A stretch of 64,000 bases of DNA from Glandiceps talaboti (taxonomy: Eukaryota; Hemichordata; Enteropneusta; Spengelidae). Positions 51,396 to 63,599 of the stretch are shown piece by piece; position 1 is the stretch's first letter, and the number at the start of each line of letters is the position of its first letter. The position numbers and the translations under genes are program-made. The stretch lies in contig NC_135562.1 in the NCBI RefSeq assembly GCF_964340395.1, forward strand, positions 8,241,134 through 8,305,133, given 5' to 3'. The notes beneath the pieces were generated by a model. That model was not told the DNA's origin. It searched no databases and saw nothing but the letters and a program-made list of their open reading frames with translations.

Positions 51396-51655
51396 TACAA
51401 TACAGTACAATACAGCACAGCACAGTACAGTACAGTATAGTACAATACAGTACAGTACAGTACAGTACAGTACAGTACAGTACAGTACAGTACACACACA
51501 TATAATATAGTACATACAATACAATACAATACAATACAATACAATACAATACAATACAATCATACATACATACATACATACATACATACATACATACATA
51601 CATACATACATACATACATACATACATACATACATACATACATACATACATACAT

Positions 51656-51694
<39 letters not shown>

Positions 51695-51740
51695 CAATAC
51701 AATACAATACAATACAATACAATACAACACAATACAATAA
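51396..51740. repeat. Compound (ACAGT)n, (ACAAT)n, (ACAT)n, (CA)n microsatellite
   Basis: ACAGT pentamers at 51400-51495, ACAAT at 51515-51560, ACAT at 51560-51672, CA to 51696, then ACAAT again to 51740. Frames of more than 150 codons here are artefacts. Confidence 0.95.
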
Positions 51741-52315
51741 TATAAACATTATAGATTAGGAAAAGAAAGGGGACAAAATTGTGAGTCAAACATATACACC
51801 CATATTTACAATTAATACAACTCTGGTGATCAGAATGTGGTATTACTATTATTGTTTGAACTTTATTTCTCCCTTGACCATATCACTCATCTAGTGCTAA
51901 TAAATATAACAAGTTTATGGTTGTCATCACTCTCTGACATTGACATTCCAAAAATAGTATTTGATTTATTTCATTTCATTTTTCACTCACCACCATGGAT
52001 AATTAGACAGAGTCTGTGTCATATTACAGTTTATATAAACTTCACCGCCAATAGAAAGTGATCAGTCATGTCAAAAAGTACAAATGATAGTATTTATTAT
52101 GGTAGACTATGTGTTTATATGTACAAGGGTGTTGATCTGTACATGTATATTCAGTAGCCTTATGTGTATAACACTGTAGAACTTTGTTTGGGGTTCAAAT
52201 GAAGAAGCGTTCGTTATCTTGTAGACAACATTATATTAAACTTTGAACAGGAATAACTTCTAATAGTTGAATAATCACAGGAGATGAAGGGTAGGAAGAA
52301 TGTCTTGTCCCATAG

Positions 52316-52380
52316 ATTCATCATTATCATCATCACCATTTCCATCATCATCATCATCATCATCATCATCGTCATCATTG

Positions 52381-52416
<36 letters not shown>

Positions 52417-52462
52417 CCATCACCATTTCCATTATCATCATCATCATCATCATCATCTTTTA
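52316..52462. repeat. (CAT)n microsatellite
   Basis: Interrupted CAT trinucleotides, readable as poly-Ser, poly-His or poly-Met depending on frame. Confidence 0.95.
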
Positions 52463-52656
52463 AGGAACATCTATTCCTGTTTAAACCCAGTTACAATTTT
52501 AAAAAACGGCTAAAAATACATACAAGGGTAGCAGGGTGAATGTACTCTAGTAGAGTACATGGTGCGATTATAATGTCTCAAATAAATGTAGAAAGATTCT
52601 ATAGTTACAAATACAAAGATAAAAGTGGTACATGTAGTATCGGACAAACTTTAAAT

Positions 52657-52753
52657 CATCGTCATCATCATCATCATCATCACCACCACCACCACCATCA
52701 CTACCACCACCACCACCACCACCACCACCACCACCACCACCATCACTACCAGA
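52657..52753. repeat. (CAT/CAC)n microsatellite
   Basis: CAT units pass into CAC units, giving a histidine-rich frame that has no other protein character. Confidence 0.93.
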
Positions 52754-53265
52754 CTAAAGTAACCCTTGTCATGGCTAAAACCATAGTATTAATCCCACGA
52801 GTCTAACTTTGCAATAACTGGTATCTTGACCTCACAGTCATGGCTATAATCCTGTCAAATACATAAACTATTAATAATTTATTCATCCCTTGAGAAAACA
52901 AAACATCTCTGTGATTTGATTTTCTTCATGAAGGTTAAAGGGAGGCCATTCTTCCTTTGGTATCCTCTGTGTAGTGTTTGAGAACATTTCAAAATGGAAT
53001 GCTTTCCAAAACGCAGCTGTTGTAGCTTAGTTTTAGTTCAAGACTTTTGGGACTCACAAAACTTGAAACAACTGGTTTACATTCTATACATTTTAAATCT
53101 GGTTCTAGAGTGTCTTAGTTTGTTTGGTAATGATTAAGACAAAACTTTGAAGTAATACAAAGAACAATGAAAAGCAAAAATAAAGGTAATGAAATTGCAA
53201 CCTAGCCAATCAGATTTTGATCATATTGGAGAAACTTTCAGTTAAAAAATTTTTGACATACACAG

Positions 53266-53439
53266 CAGTGTGCCCTCTCTAATGATAGCCAAATTTTGTT
53301 GTTGTGGGTCAGTATGATAACAACTTGGCATTTCTTGTGAGTCACCACATAGTAAGAGATAGGGGAACACCAAATTCTGGTGCGTCACTAGAAATTGTGG
53401 GCATCAGTAGCGCGTCAAATTGGCTTAGAGGGCACCCTG
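53266..53439. mobile_element. hAT MITE, 174 bp, second copy of the same family
   Basis: The same family and orientation as 55881-56051, with ends CAGTGTGCCCTCT and AGAGGGCACCCTG. The flanks ATACACAG (53258-53265) and ATAGACAG (53440-53447) agree at 7 of 8 positions, so this is an older insertion than the other copy. Confidence 0.88.
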
Positions 53440-55367
53440 ATAGACAGTGTTTGCCACAAAATGACAAAATTTCAATTTTTGAAAAAACTACCTTTTAAAG
53501 CTAAGTTACAAAACATCTTGATTTAATTAAGGTCATTTTGTTAATGATTGTCATAATTTTGTTACAAATACAAACTACTGACCATAATTGGCATAAGATG
53601 AATGACATGTATATGTAGATTAGACTGAGTTATACCACCTAGAAGAACTCTAGTGCAGACAGAAGCAAACCACTCATTGCCACATAATGGGTGACAGGTT
53701 GTAGCCAATATGACCTCTGACCTCATTAGAAGCGTACTTGTAAATTGATCTTCCTGTATTGGTTACTATGTTGAAGACTCAGTGGGCGTCACGGTAACCG
53801 ATACCATGGAAATAAACAATACATGGTATGTTGTGCAAAGACTATTGGGATTTCAACTTGTCATGAGATTAAAGTCTTATCTATAGAATACTGGGTACAA
53901 GTCACATTGTTTATGTAATTTTGAATCTAGAATGTGAAACCTAGGCCAGATAAAACTTGCCTGGGGTCATTCCTCAACTCAATCTTTTCAAAATATTTGA
54001 TGAAAAAAAGTGTGAACAACCATGTTTGTAGTGGATATCTATACTTCAGGTTACACTATACCAACATACTTTGGTAGTGAGGGTAGGGTTGCACTGCCCA
54101 CTAGTTTGATGGGGGTGTACTGCCCTGGTCCAAAATCCCAAACACCAGTTTTGACCAATATATACTGTCATTTTAAACCCATGGAAGTATTGGACCAGAT
54201 CCCATTGACATGTAGACCTGGATGTCTGCTGGATGACTCCTAGTTTGTACATGAGTGTCCCAAAATCTACACTAACATTTAAGATCAAATGTATGATATA
54301 ACATCATTTACATTAAGTGTCCCATAATGGTGTTGATAATGATGCTGTTGTTAAATACATTCAAATATTAATGGAAACCCAGCACTGTAAATCACATTAG
54401 CAGTAAATTTTAATCTCATTATTAACATTTCAGAATTAAGTACAGAACTTGTTATCATTGAAGACGTGAAAGTTTTATAAATAGTGTTCATTAGAAGTGT
54501 GAAAATGAAGATCACTGATCAGCAATGACATTGATGACAAACCCCCTCCCTCACTCCGTAAATATACAGAGTTTATTTATTGACATTGTGTGATCATCCT
54601 TAACAGACTACCAATTTGTATGTGGTACGGTAAGTCTAGATGTGATGTTTTAGTAGTCTATGTGCCCTGGATAATTACAATTTCAATCCCTGACTGTGTT
54701 ATTATTTGGAAATTCTCAGAAGGTTGTAATCATTGGGGAAAGTAATAAACAACGTTCTTATGTAATAGTGATTTGATTGACTTCATGAAATGAACAAATT
54801 TGAGCCAATAATACCCTTGATAGTATCACACTGTTATGGTAATATTTTTAATCAAAATTTAATTATAGAATTTCACCACCCATTGATTCAGATTTGTTAA
54901 CAGTAAATTCATTCTTGTTCTTAGTTAGATAAAGTATTATCTAGTGTGATTTTTGTTTGCTAAAAAAAGTCAACTGCTGATCATATCTGCTCATTACAGA
55001 CCAGTGGCAATATCAGCTCTAGGAAAATCTAGCATGTGTGAATAGATGTGTGTTTGACTGAAGGTGGAATGTGTTCTCAAATCCATGCTGCTTATTTTCT
55101 GAAGTACAATAAATAAATTAGATTATTTCATTTATATAATATGCATGTAACATGTAGACAAGTTGAGAAGGAATAATGTATAATGATTGCGTACCCCCAC
55201 CATGTACCACCACCACCCACCACCATCACCACCCACAACCCCCATCACCATCAACACCACCACCCACCCACAACTCCCTCTTCTGGCCGATGCATAGCAT
55301 TGATATGTACTCTGTAATTGTCAAGTTAAACGTGATAGTTCACCACTGTCTATTCAAACAAGGATGA

Positions 55368-55690
55368 AGTGTCCAATTTTCCAGGGTACTATTGTCAGAT
55401 TTTCTGGAGTACAATTGTCATATCTTGCAGGAAGCAATAGTCAAATTAAGTTTCGAGGGTGCAATTGTCCAAGTTTCCAAGGTGTTGTCCAATTTCCCAC
55501 AGTGCAGTTGTTAAATTTTTCGGTGTGCAGTTGTCAAATTTTCCAGGGTATAGTTTTCAAATTTTCCAGGGTATAGTTGTCAAATTTTCCAGGGTATCGT
55601 TGTCAAATTTTCCAGGGTATCGTTGTCAAATTGTCCAGGGTACAGCTGTCAAGCTTTCCAGGGTATAGTTGTCCAATTTTCTGGGGTATA
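55368..55690. repeat. 23-bp minisatellite, about twelve units
   Basis: The unit GTTGTCAAATTTTCCAGGGT plus ATA or ATC repeats, regular at 55576-55640 and diverged at both ends. Reading frames over it are repeat-driven. Confidence 0.8.
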
Positions 55691-55880
55691 TTATTTAGAG
55701 TTGTCCTTGGCGTTCTCAGTAAACAGTATGATGTCTAAAATGTGAGAAGTGGCTGTATCATTGTGTCTCAAGATTTATTTACAAGAATTATAATAAAACC
55801 GTGCCTAGATACAACACAAGGTCAACAACAAATAAGTGTGTTACCTGTATGTATTTGATGATATAAGTATATAGACTGAT

Positions 55881-56051
55881 CAGTGTGCCCTCTAATGATA
55901 GCCAAATTTTGTTGTTGTGAGTCAAAATGAGAAAAACTGGGATTTCTTGCAAGTCACCACATAGTAAGAGATAGGGGAACACCAAATTTTTGTGCGTCAC
56001 TAGAAATTGTGTGCGTCAGTGGCACGTCAAATTGGCTTAGAGGGCACACTG
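55881..56051. mobile_element. hAT MITE, 171 bp, perfect 8-bp target duplication
   Basis: The ends are CAGTGTGCCCTCTAA and TTAGAGGGCACACTG, flanked by AGACTGAT on both sides (55873-55880 and 56052-56059). The 8-bp duplication and CAG...CTG ends identify a hAT-type element without coding capacity. It is closely similar to the copy at 53266. Confidence 0.9.
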
Positions 56052-57066
56052 AGACTGATTATGCTGTAGGTGTAATAAACTCGCAGTCTGTAAATCGCAA
56101 TCCTCTTCAAAGGGTATATTTTCGGTCATCTGAATGTTCTCCAAAACAAACTATAAATCATTTTGTCTATTCTTCCTTTAATAGGTTTCACTTCTTTTCA
56201 ACAGAAAATGTTGGGTTTCAATTTGTTTCACCAGAACAAATGAACATCTGTACAAAGCCCTCAAAACGTGAGAAAAAACGAATACTGGGTTAAAAACCTT
56301 ACTATAGGTTAGATGGTCAATCAAACTTTTATTGTCAAGTTTTCACCCAAGTAAATGAATACATGTAGCCAATCCATCAATACCCAATAAAAATGAGTTT
56401 TAGGTAGACCATCTAATGTTGGGTCAATTGGTCTATCAAATGATATGACCTCCTTTTTGGAGTAAGACCTGGCAATTTTTTATGTGGCTATAAACAGTAA
56501 AGGAGTGAAAGGCCAAGACTTGCTTCATAAAACTTTGTTATAATGTATTTAATCACACTATAGGCATCATAGTAGGATTCTGAGGAGACTTCCTTGATGT
56601 GTGTTAGTGATAGGGTGTTATTACATACATATGGTGTATGCTGGGGTGTCCGTTACCAAGGACAACAAGAACTGCATATAATTCAATACAGCTGTTGGTC
56701 GAAAAGACCTAGAAATAGTTGTTTATGTTGATGGCAAGTCTGTTGTTAAGGTGATTGTGGTTGTAAATCTGTCTGCATTCCAATCTGTCATAGGTTTAGT
56801 TGTTATTTGATGTTCAGAATTTTTCCCCTAAAAAATGACTATCAGCCAACCAAGGTTATTGATGTATCTTGTTACTGTGACTCAATGAAGTGAGATTTTG
56901 ATGACTTTTCATAGTCACCTAAAGATACTTTTAATTTCATTTTATCTATAAATACACACATGATAACTAAAATTTGATTTTTTTTCATTTCTTTCAGGCA
57001 TCAGCTGAGATTCTAGCAGTCGACAAGAAAGCATTACAAAGAAACTCAGGAATGTTTCGCTGTGTG

Positions 57067-57081
57067 AGCGCCCTCTAGTGG
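57067..57081 (-). promoter_or_regulatory. CTCF-like motif
   Basis: The minus strand reads CCACTAGAGGGCGCT, which fits every position of the CTCF core consensus CCASYAGRKGGCRSY, and is preceded by TGG as in the vertebrate matrix. CTCF is present in bilaterians generally. The site overlaps the stop codon of the candidate exon, and an inverted GGCGCTGAGGGCGCC follows at 57101. A mobile-element origin is possible, as GAGGGCGC repeats are common in invertebrate MITEs. Confidence 0.4.
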
Positions 57082-59620
57082 CCAGTTATGTTTGTCATCA
57101 TGGCGCTGAGGGCGCCCTTCACAAAGAAGTCATGTTCGTGGGTGCATACACCAGCTGCATTCAAACAACTCAGTCTTCAGAAAGTATTTAATTTGCAAAG
57201 AGGCATTGCTGTATTTCAGTAATTATGGTGACTAACTTGTGCCTTGTTTATGTCAAGAAATGACGTTTGATTTTTGAGAACATTGCAGGCATTGTAAAAC
57301 TGTAGATTCTACATGAAATTTCATGTAGGGTCTAAGTAGAAACAAACCTGAGACTGCCAGAAACGTTTCAATCTGATAGACTTTCTAAATCAGGATATTC
57401 CATTGTAATGATGGGGAGAGCAGGGTTAAAATCTGAAGGGATCAGTCTTAATGTAGATACACATTTACAAATTGAGAAGCTATTTTTCACATTTCAACCA
57501 GATCTATTTGTCTGATTTTTGTCATTTTTAGTTGTAAAAGTACTGATTTTATTGATAAAATGTGTGGGTTATTAAAATTGTGTTTATGATTTATCAAATT
57601 TGGATGATATCAACTGTATATTTATGATTTTTCTTTCTGACCTGAAAAACAAACTTTCATGTCATTTTCTGAAACAAAATCATGGTTTGCTGTCACAAAA
57701 AGTACACATTGGAGTGTACACAGCGTCTTTGATCGAGTTTCATTTTGTTGTATTTCATCACTACTTATGTCAACATTGCCTGTTCACTTAGAAACATTAA
57801 TTATTCATTCTCAGCAGAGGTCAGAGGTTGTGAACTTATCACTTATCATTAACCAATCATTGGACTGCAGAAACACCACATGACAGTCATGTGATTGTAT
57901 CCTGGCAGTGAATACACCATGTTCCGGTTATCAGCCAGATAAAAGATTTCATGGTTTAGCCTCTAGGAGTGCTGTTGATGAGCCATTTTAGGGCCGAAAA
58001 TGAGGACCAGAAAAGTTGAATATTGTGTCATGTAAAGACAGCAGACATGTACTACTAATTTATGTGTTATTTTTACTTTAAAATCAGCAGCTTAAGTTTG
58101 AGCCCTCATGTTGTCAAATGTGGGGTGTCCTCTTGAAAACCTTACCTGCAAAGTGGCTGAACTTCAGTAGCCAGAATATGATGCATTGCACTTCTTAAAC
58201 TAACCTTTATCACTTATTAGGATCTCTTTCCAAAATAACTGCATTTCAATGTTTTTATCCAAAACAAACCTTACAGCATTTCCACCTTCCAGAAATATTG
58301 CATTTTGCTAACTTTTTGAGAGACTGTAGCACTTTGGTCTTGTCAATTTGAACTCTATTATACAAGGGGATACACGGTGAACTCTGAACTTTGAACCCCA
58401 TGATGCAGGGAATACTTATACATAGTTCATTATTTGAGATGCAATGTTATAAGGAATGTATTTACAGTTTTTGTCAAAGTTTTGAAGTTTTCAATTTTCA
58501 GTCATTAATTTCAAGAATGCCTTAAAAATCCACCACCTTCCAGTCAAACAAATCAGTATTCGTATGTGTTTGGCCATAGACAATGAAGTTGAAGATCACT
58601 TATTACTGGGTTTTCCCTTCATTTTTGATGTCCATATTCATAATCAAAGGTTGCGAAAAACCACCTGTTTATGCATCATGTATGGATGTAGTTTTGATTT
58701 AATTTACATAGTGTCAGTTATCGGAATGGTGATATTATTCACCAACTATAGCTAAACTTGAAGTTGGAGATCACTAAGGTAGTCCTATGTCAAGTGGTTA
58801 TGTATACCAGACAACATGGCATTACAGAAAAAGTTGATTCACCAATCAAATCTTCCCCCTCCATTGTCTATGGTTTAACAGATTTGCATTAACCATGTAC
58901 CTGTCTCAGTGTATCAGGGCTAGGATTCCCATTGAGCATGCTCAAAAGAGCAAAGCTCATTGGCTGTAATTTGAATATTTAAATTTCATTTCAGTAGCCA
59001 ATCATAAATTGTCAAATACCATGTTCTTTTTTTTTTTGTGTCATACCCCTCCAAGTGGTGCAACTCTTGCTGTACAGTGTCAAAAAGAAACAAAATCTCT
59101 ACCATTCTGTAAGTTTTTGTTATTAGAATGCTTGGTGGAGTATTTACCGTTCATGAAGCAAAGAGAAAATCAAGTCCTTTATCATACAATCTAACAAAAT
59201 CCATGTACAGTGTAGTAGAGTTAAACATTTGAAAGCACGTTGTCATGTAAAAATAGACATTTTAAATTTGCACAGGTTTTGTGAACAGTAATATCACTGT
59301 GTGAGGTACTCTTTTAATGCACAAAATAGATATGTATACAGCGAGGAAATTTACTTCACTACTTGCACTGGATAAGATAAATAGAACACGAAACTGAGAA
59401 TTTAACAGTATCTGAGATCATTTGACAGAACTCGCGAGGTTCTCACGATAATAATGTACATATTTTAAATTCACTTCACATCTGGTACTTGAATGAATGT
59501 ATAGTATCCAGTATTAAAAACAGATAAGACCATTTTACAGACGTTGATAGAACATAAATTCTGTAGATCTACATTTTCTAAATGATTCAAACTTCATTCG
59601 TATGATGTCATTTCAAAATG

Positions 59621-59742
59621 TTAGCCTGACTACATTGGTAGATCTGTGACGCCACTATGCTCAATATATTCATGAATGTAACAGTCACAAATCCAACAAC
59701 ACAGAAAGGCTATTCAACTGTACTGTCCCTTTACACACACGC

Positions 59743-59796
<54 letters not shown>

Positions 59797-59914
59797 CCTT
59801 CCTTCCCCATCCTTCACATGTATATACTGTCACTTCAAATGTTGGCCTGTCTACTTTTCTCAATATATGACTCTAAGTATAGCAGAGTAACAGATCCAAC
59901 ATATAGGCAGGCTG
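59621..59914. mobile_element. Two tandem copies of palindromic MITE family C
   Basis: Copies at 59621-59712 and 59841-59914 both carry TTGGTAGATCTGTGAC- or AGTAACAGATCCAACA-type arms and shared flanks (CTTCAAATGTTGGCCTG-type words). The pair and the CA tract between them (59734-59794) look like one local duplication of about 220 bp, inside the candidate terminal exon. Confidence 0.5.
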
Positions 59915-60241
59915 TTCAAATGTATATACCATTCCTGTCCTTTTCACATGTATATACCGTCATGTAGTCTCATCCTCTACTCTGCCATGGTGCTTTCTAC
60001 TAATATGTAAATTAGTGTGGTCTGTGGAAAATAACTATTGTGTTTCTGTGTACTTGTAGCCAATATGGTTGTAGAGATAATTTTACAATTTGTGTAATTA
60101 GTGATTCTTTTGCTTTTTAGTTTGAAATCTTTATAAAAAAAAGACTTTATTTGTGATAAAGAGTTTTATGTGATGAATTGTTGTCATCAGCCACCTGTGA
60201 TGTAGATTTAAAGATCATGTATTAAAAAGATGAAATATTGA

Positions 60242-60300
60242 AATAAAAACTTGTACTTGGCTTTGTTGTTGTTGTTATTGTTGTTGTTGTTTTTGTTGTT
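60242..60300 (+). terminator. Poly(A) signal with GTT-rich downstream element
   Basis: AATAAA at 60242-60247 is followed 15-20 nt later by a long GTTGTTGTT-type run, the expected layout of a cleavage and polyadenylation site on the + strand. It is the best end point for the candidate exon starting at 56998. Confidence 0.45.
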
Positions 60301-60584
60301 GTGCATGTTTGTGACTTCACTGTGTATCGATGTTGTTTGTTCGTTATTTTGTGTTGATGTCAAGCTGAGTTGATAAACTTTTTACTCAAGTGACAACACT
60401 TACAAAGAAACATCAATTAATTAAACTATTTTGATATAATGTTAATGTCAATGCACGCCATTTATGACATTACAGACGTCTATCAGCATTACTAGAACAG
60501 TTGATTACATGGTAAGGATTTCCTCAACATTTTTATATATATGAAAAATGACGTCATTAAGACAATTTGTCAGTGCTGTCTTAA

Positions 60585-60750
60585 TACCAGGTTTGAGTTC
60601 AGTGAATTCCAAGTGATGGTTAAGTGTGCTTCAGTAAGTTGACACTAGAGGGCGGTATATTAATTATATAAATTACGTCATCGGATCATTTATGAGTTAT
60701 ATCTTAATACCAGGTTTGAGTTCAGAGAATTCCAAGTGATGGCTAAGTAG
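60585..60750. repeat. Direct repeat of 47 bp
   Basis: CTTAATACCAGGTTTGAGTT to CCAAGTGATGGYTAAGT occurs at 60585 and 60702, separated by 70 bp that include a CTCF-like motif. Confidence 0.7.
60642..60656 (+). promoter_or_regulatory. Second CTCF-like motif
   Basis: ACACTAGAGGGCGGT matches 14 of 15 positions of the CTCF core consensus, on the strand opposite to the site at 57067. It sits between two direct copies of a 47-bp sequence (60585-60632 and 60702-60750). Confidence 0.3.
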
Positions 60751-60759
60751 ATGTAGGAA

Positions 60760-62859
60760 TAATAAAAATAAATTCTTTTAGTTGACTCCTTGCCATTTTC
60801 ATCGAAATATTTAATATATTTATGTTGCAGCTATCATTGTGTACATACTCTGAGTATATACGAGTAACACCAGACTGATTTTCTTAAAGTTGCCATCAAA
60901 TAAATTGTAAATGTCTAAAAACCATAAGCTGGCCACACACCTAGACTATACTAGCCAGCTCACTCACTCACTCACTCACTCACTCACTCACTCACTCACT
61001 CACTCACTCAGCAAAATCTGTGTACACAATTGTTATTTTCACGGTTTTAAGTAATTTACCAAGGATGGTTAAATAAAGCAGCCTGTCAATGGGACTTGCT
61101 CCTTTTAGTAACCATGGAAATAAATTAAAATAGAATACTATAAATACATACCGGTCAGAATGCCTTCACATTTTCAAAGTGAGTATGCCGTATACTGAAT
61201 TGTAAGGCAAGTCGTGTTATAGCGCCCTCATCGACTTTCTCTTTCACAGACGATAGGCCGATGCACGAGGGCGCCCCGACACGTCGTACCTTAACTCACT
61301 CTTCTCACGATAGAAATAACAGAATGGCACGTTTTATATTGTGGACTTCCTCTAGTGTAATTATAAAGTTTTAAAGAGATAAACTTATTTAGTGACAGCT
61401 TCGTAGATGATATTTCAATGTCATTTTCGTCACGAATAGTGATCGGCTAAAAAGTCAACCATTATGTCCCTTGTGTCCATGTAATATATCAAGACTACCC
61501 GCCATCTACATCTTTTTCCTGCCTTTCTATGTCTCTCAAGGTACCTTTAAAACTCTATCGTTATGTTATAAGTATGTACACTTATACTAATATTAGTATT
61601 AATATTGGGCCTATCACCGTGACTGCGTCCAAACGCGCCCACATTTTGTTCGAGTTCGAGCTCCGGCGCGGCCGGGTCGGAAAAACGATATTCTTTTTAC
61701 ACTAAACTTTGCAACATTGTATTAACGATCGATATTTTACCTGCCAGTCAAACGTTGTTGACTAAAAATTGTTCTGGGTCAGTGTGTCAAGGTAATTTTT
61801 TATATTTCAACTTGCCAGTTATGTAAACTGGTTTTGTGGACTAAACATACCAAGTTACAATTTTTAATACATGTCCATACAAATTATAGATTTTTGCCCG
61901 CAATTTTCCGGAATACAGTTCGACTGATCTATATTTTTCAGTCAACTTTGCAATATTGTATCGATAATGTACCTGTCAATCATTTTTTTTTCAAATAAAA
62001 CGACACAAATCAATAATATCATATTCGTTTTAATGTTTTTATGTATTTACACGATATAATAGACCGACCGGCAATCGTTTTGCACCGTTTACTTAGATTC
62101 ACCTAGACTGACACCCTCGGCAGATTTTTGAGTTTGTTATTCATGTTTCAGTGTTGTAAAGGAAACTTTTAAGTTTTTTTCAGTTACCAGTAAGCTAAGT
62201 CCCAAACACGAAACAGTTCACTGACATGTCAAAATGTCTTGTTACTTGCAATGGGTGCCGTTTCCATCCAAAATGTGTTCATATAAACTTAAAAACCGTC
62301 GATTTAATTAAAAACAAACAATGTAATAATAATATCGAATGTGTCGATTTAATTGAATATCAAATTTAATTAAACTATTGACCACTGTGATAGATATATT
62401 CATACCCAATATATAATTTGTTCTTATAATTAAATCAAAGAGTGTTCTTTTCGGCTAATTTTTAATAATAATGTAATTAATGACCACTGCGACGGGTGTT
62501 TATTTTCAATATTTTTTCCTTAGCGATCACAAAATCAAAAAATGTTCTATTTAATAATTGAAATTTTATTTATATCTGACTGACAAAGGTCAACGTTCGT
62601 ATTTAGTTTTTAAGACATAAACCGTGTGTATTTTTTTATATTGTAGTCATCTGTATTTCAACATGTGTATGGAACAACGTCACCGTAATTTGTCTACGTG
62701 AGATAATAACATTTTCCCGACGTTTTGTTGTATCTTGTATTTAATTAAATCGTGACCACTACAAAAATATGTCCGTATGAAATTATGTACGAATCATTAA
62801 ATTTCAACTTTCCGATTTACCTACCATACATGATGACTTCGCTAATAAAATAACTGGCG
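60760..62859. other. Non-coding stretch, rising CpG content
   Basis: 61210-61280 carries inverted TAGCGCCCTCATCG and GAGGGCGCC words (possible small element), and 61620-61690 has CGAGCTCCGGCGCGGCC. 62280-62850 is rich in ATTTAATTAAA-type words. No coding frame of note. Confidence 0.45.
60957..61010. repeat. (CACT)n microsatellite
   Basis: About thirteen CACT units. Confidence 0.95.
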
Positions 62860-63060
62860 GCGATGATTCGTTTGACAGGGGGCGCGCGCGTAGTCTCGCG
62901 CTCCACCCCAGCCGGCCCTCAAAGGCAAGAGTCTGGGTAACCAAGACTAAGGTATGCGTTGTATACAGAGTGTTATATAGTGTAGTTTCCTTTATGCGCT
63001 ATGATCTCTACGATCACCGGATAGTGATCGTAGAGAACGTCGACTGCTTATAAGATCTAG
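62860..63060. promoter_or_regulatory. CpG-rich stretch, possible promoter and first exon
   Basis: GGGGGCGCGCGCGTAGTCTC and CAGCCGGCCC form the densest CpG cluster of the window. A donor-like AAG then GTATGC follows at 62952, so a + strand first exon ending at 62951 is possible, with its gene beyond the right edge. No TATA box or clear initiator is visible. A perfect 13-bp hairpin follows at 63005-63036. Confidence 0.3.
63005..63036. repeat. Perfect 13-bp inverted repeat, 6-base loop
   Basis: TCTCTACGATCAC and GTGATCGTAGAGA surround CGGATA. It lies 53 bp after the possible donor at 62952. Confidence 0.75.
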
Positions 63061-63599
63061 ACTAACTCATGTATTAACTGAGTGTACACTCACGGTATTT
63101 TGAAAAGTTGTTAATATACAAGTTTAAAATCATGTAGAGAGAATTACATGTAAGTCATTGTCAATAATTTCGCTGTTGTAATTTTATGCTAAATACAATC
63201 ACAGACAAAGTTCTTTACTTTATTCACAGCTCACAGTTACATACAACGCATGCGTGTAAGTTTATATTAAACTCAGCTTAGCCAAAACAGTATAAATAAA
63301 GGGGAGCAAATGTTATTTCAACGATCAACGAGAGATGACTAACACTTGAGTTCAAATATTATGTTTATACATTTATTTGTTTACCTGTAATCTATCTAAG
63401 GCCTTGTAAACTTGGCACCTGTCCCATTTCGAATGCCGATGAATCGAAGAAAAGCCCTTGCCAGATCGCTTGTTGAATTGAATTGGCTTGGCCTACACTG
63501 AACTGAAATTGGGGTCACCCCATCATCGTAAACCACAGCCTCTTTTACGGCACCGTCCACGACACACTGATATCCGGTTGCGGAAGAACTAATAGTCTT

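Larger units (their letters stand above)
48930..56997. other. Non-coding region with microsatellites and two hAT MITEs
   Basis: No gene supported. Besides listed items, 56308-56418 is a small inverted repeat (GTTAGATGGTC against GACCATCTAA), and 55190-55275 is CCACCA-rich simple sequence. Confidence 0.5.
56998..60262 (+). other. Candidate 3'-terminal exon (UTR or short coding tail)
   Basis: Seen: a branch-point-like ATAACTAAA and a TTTTTTTTCATTTCTTTCAG tract end at 56997. The exon then opens in a single frame for 26 codons (ASAEILAVDKKALQRNSG..., stop TAG at 57076). AATAAA at 60242 followed by a GTT-rich run fits cleavage near 60262. Inferred: either the last coding exon of an unknown gene, or a 3' UTR exon of FAM110 joined to the donor at 41076. 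I do not recognise the 26-residue tail. From 57080 to 60240 there is no other long reading frame. A CA microsatellite (59734-59794) and two palindromic elements lie inside, which is unusual but tolerable for a 3' UTR. Confidence 0.4.

Noticed and set aside
52540-52806. Histidine-rich frame that could suggest a metal-binding protein
   Set aside because: The histidines are a CAT/CAC microsatellite; the ends show no signal peptide or conserved domain.
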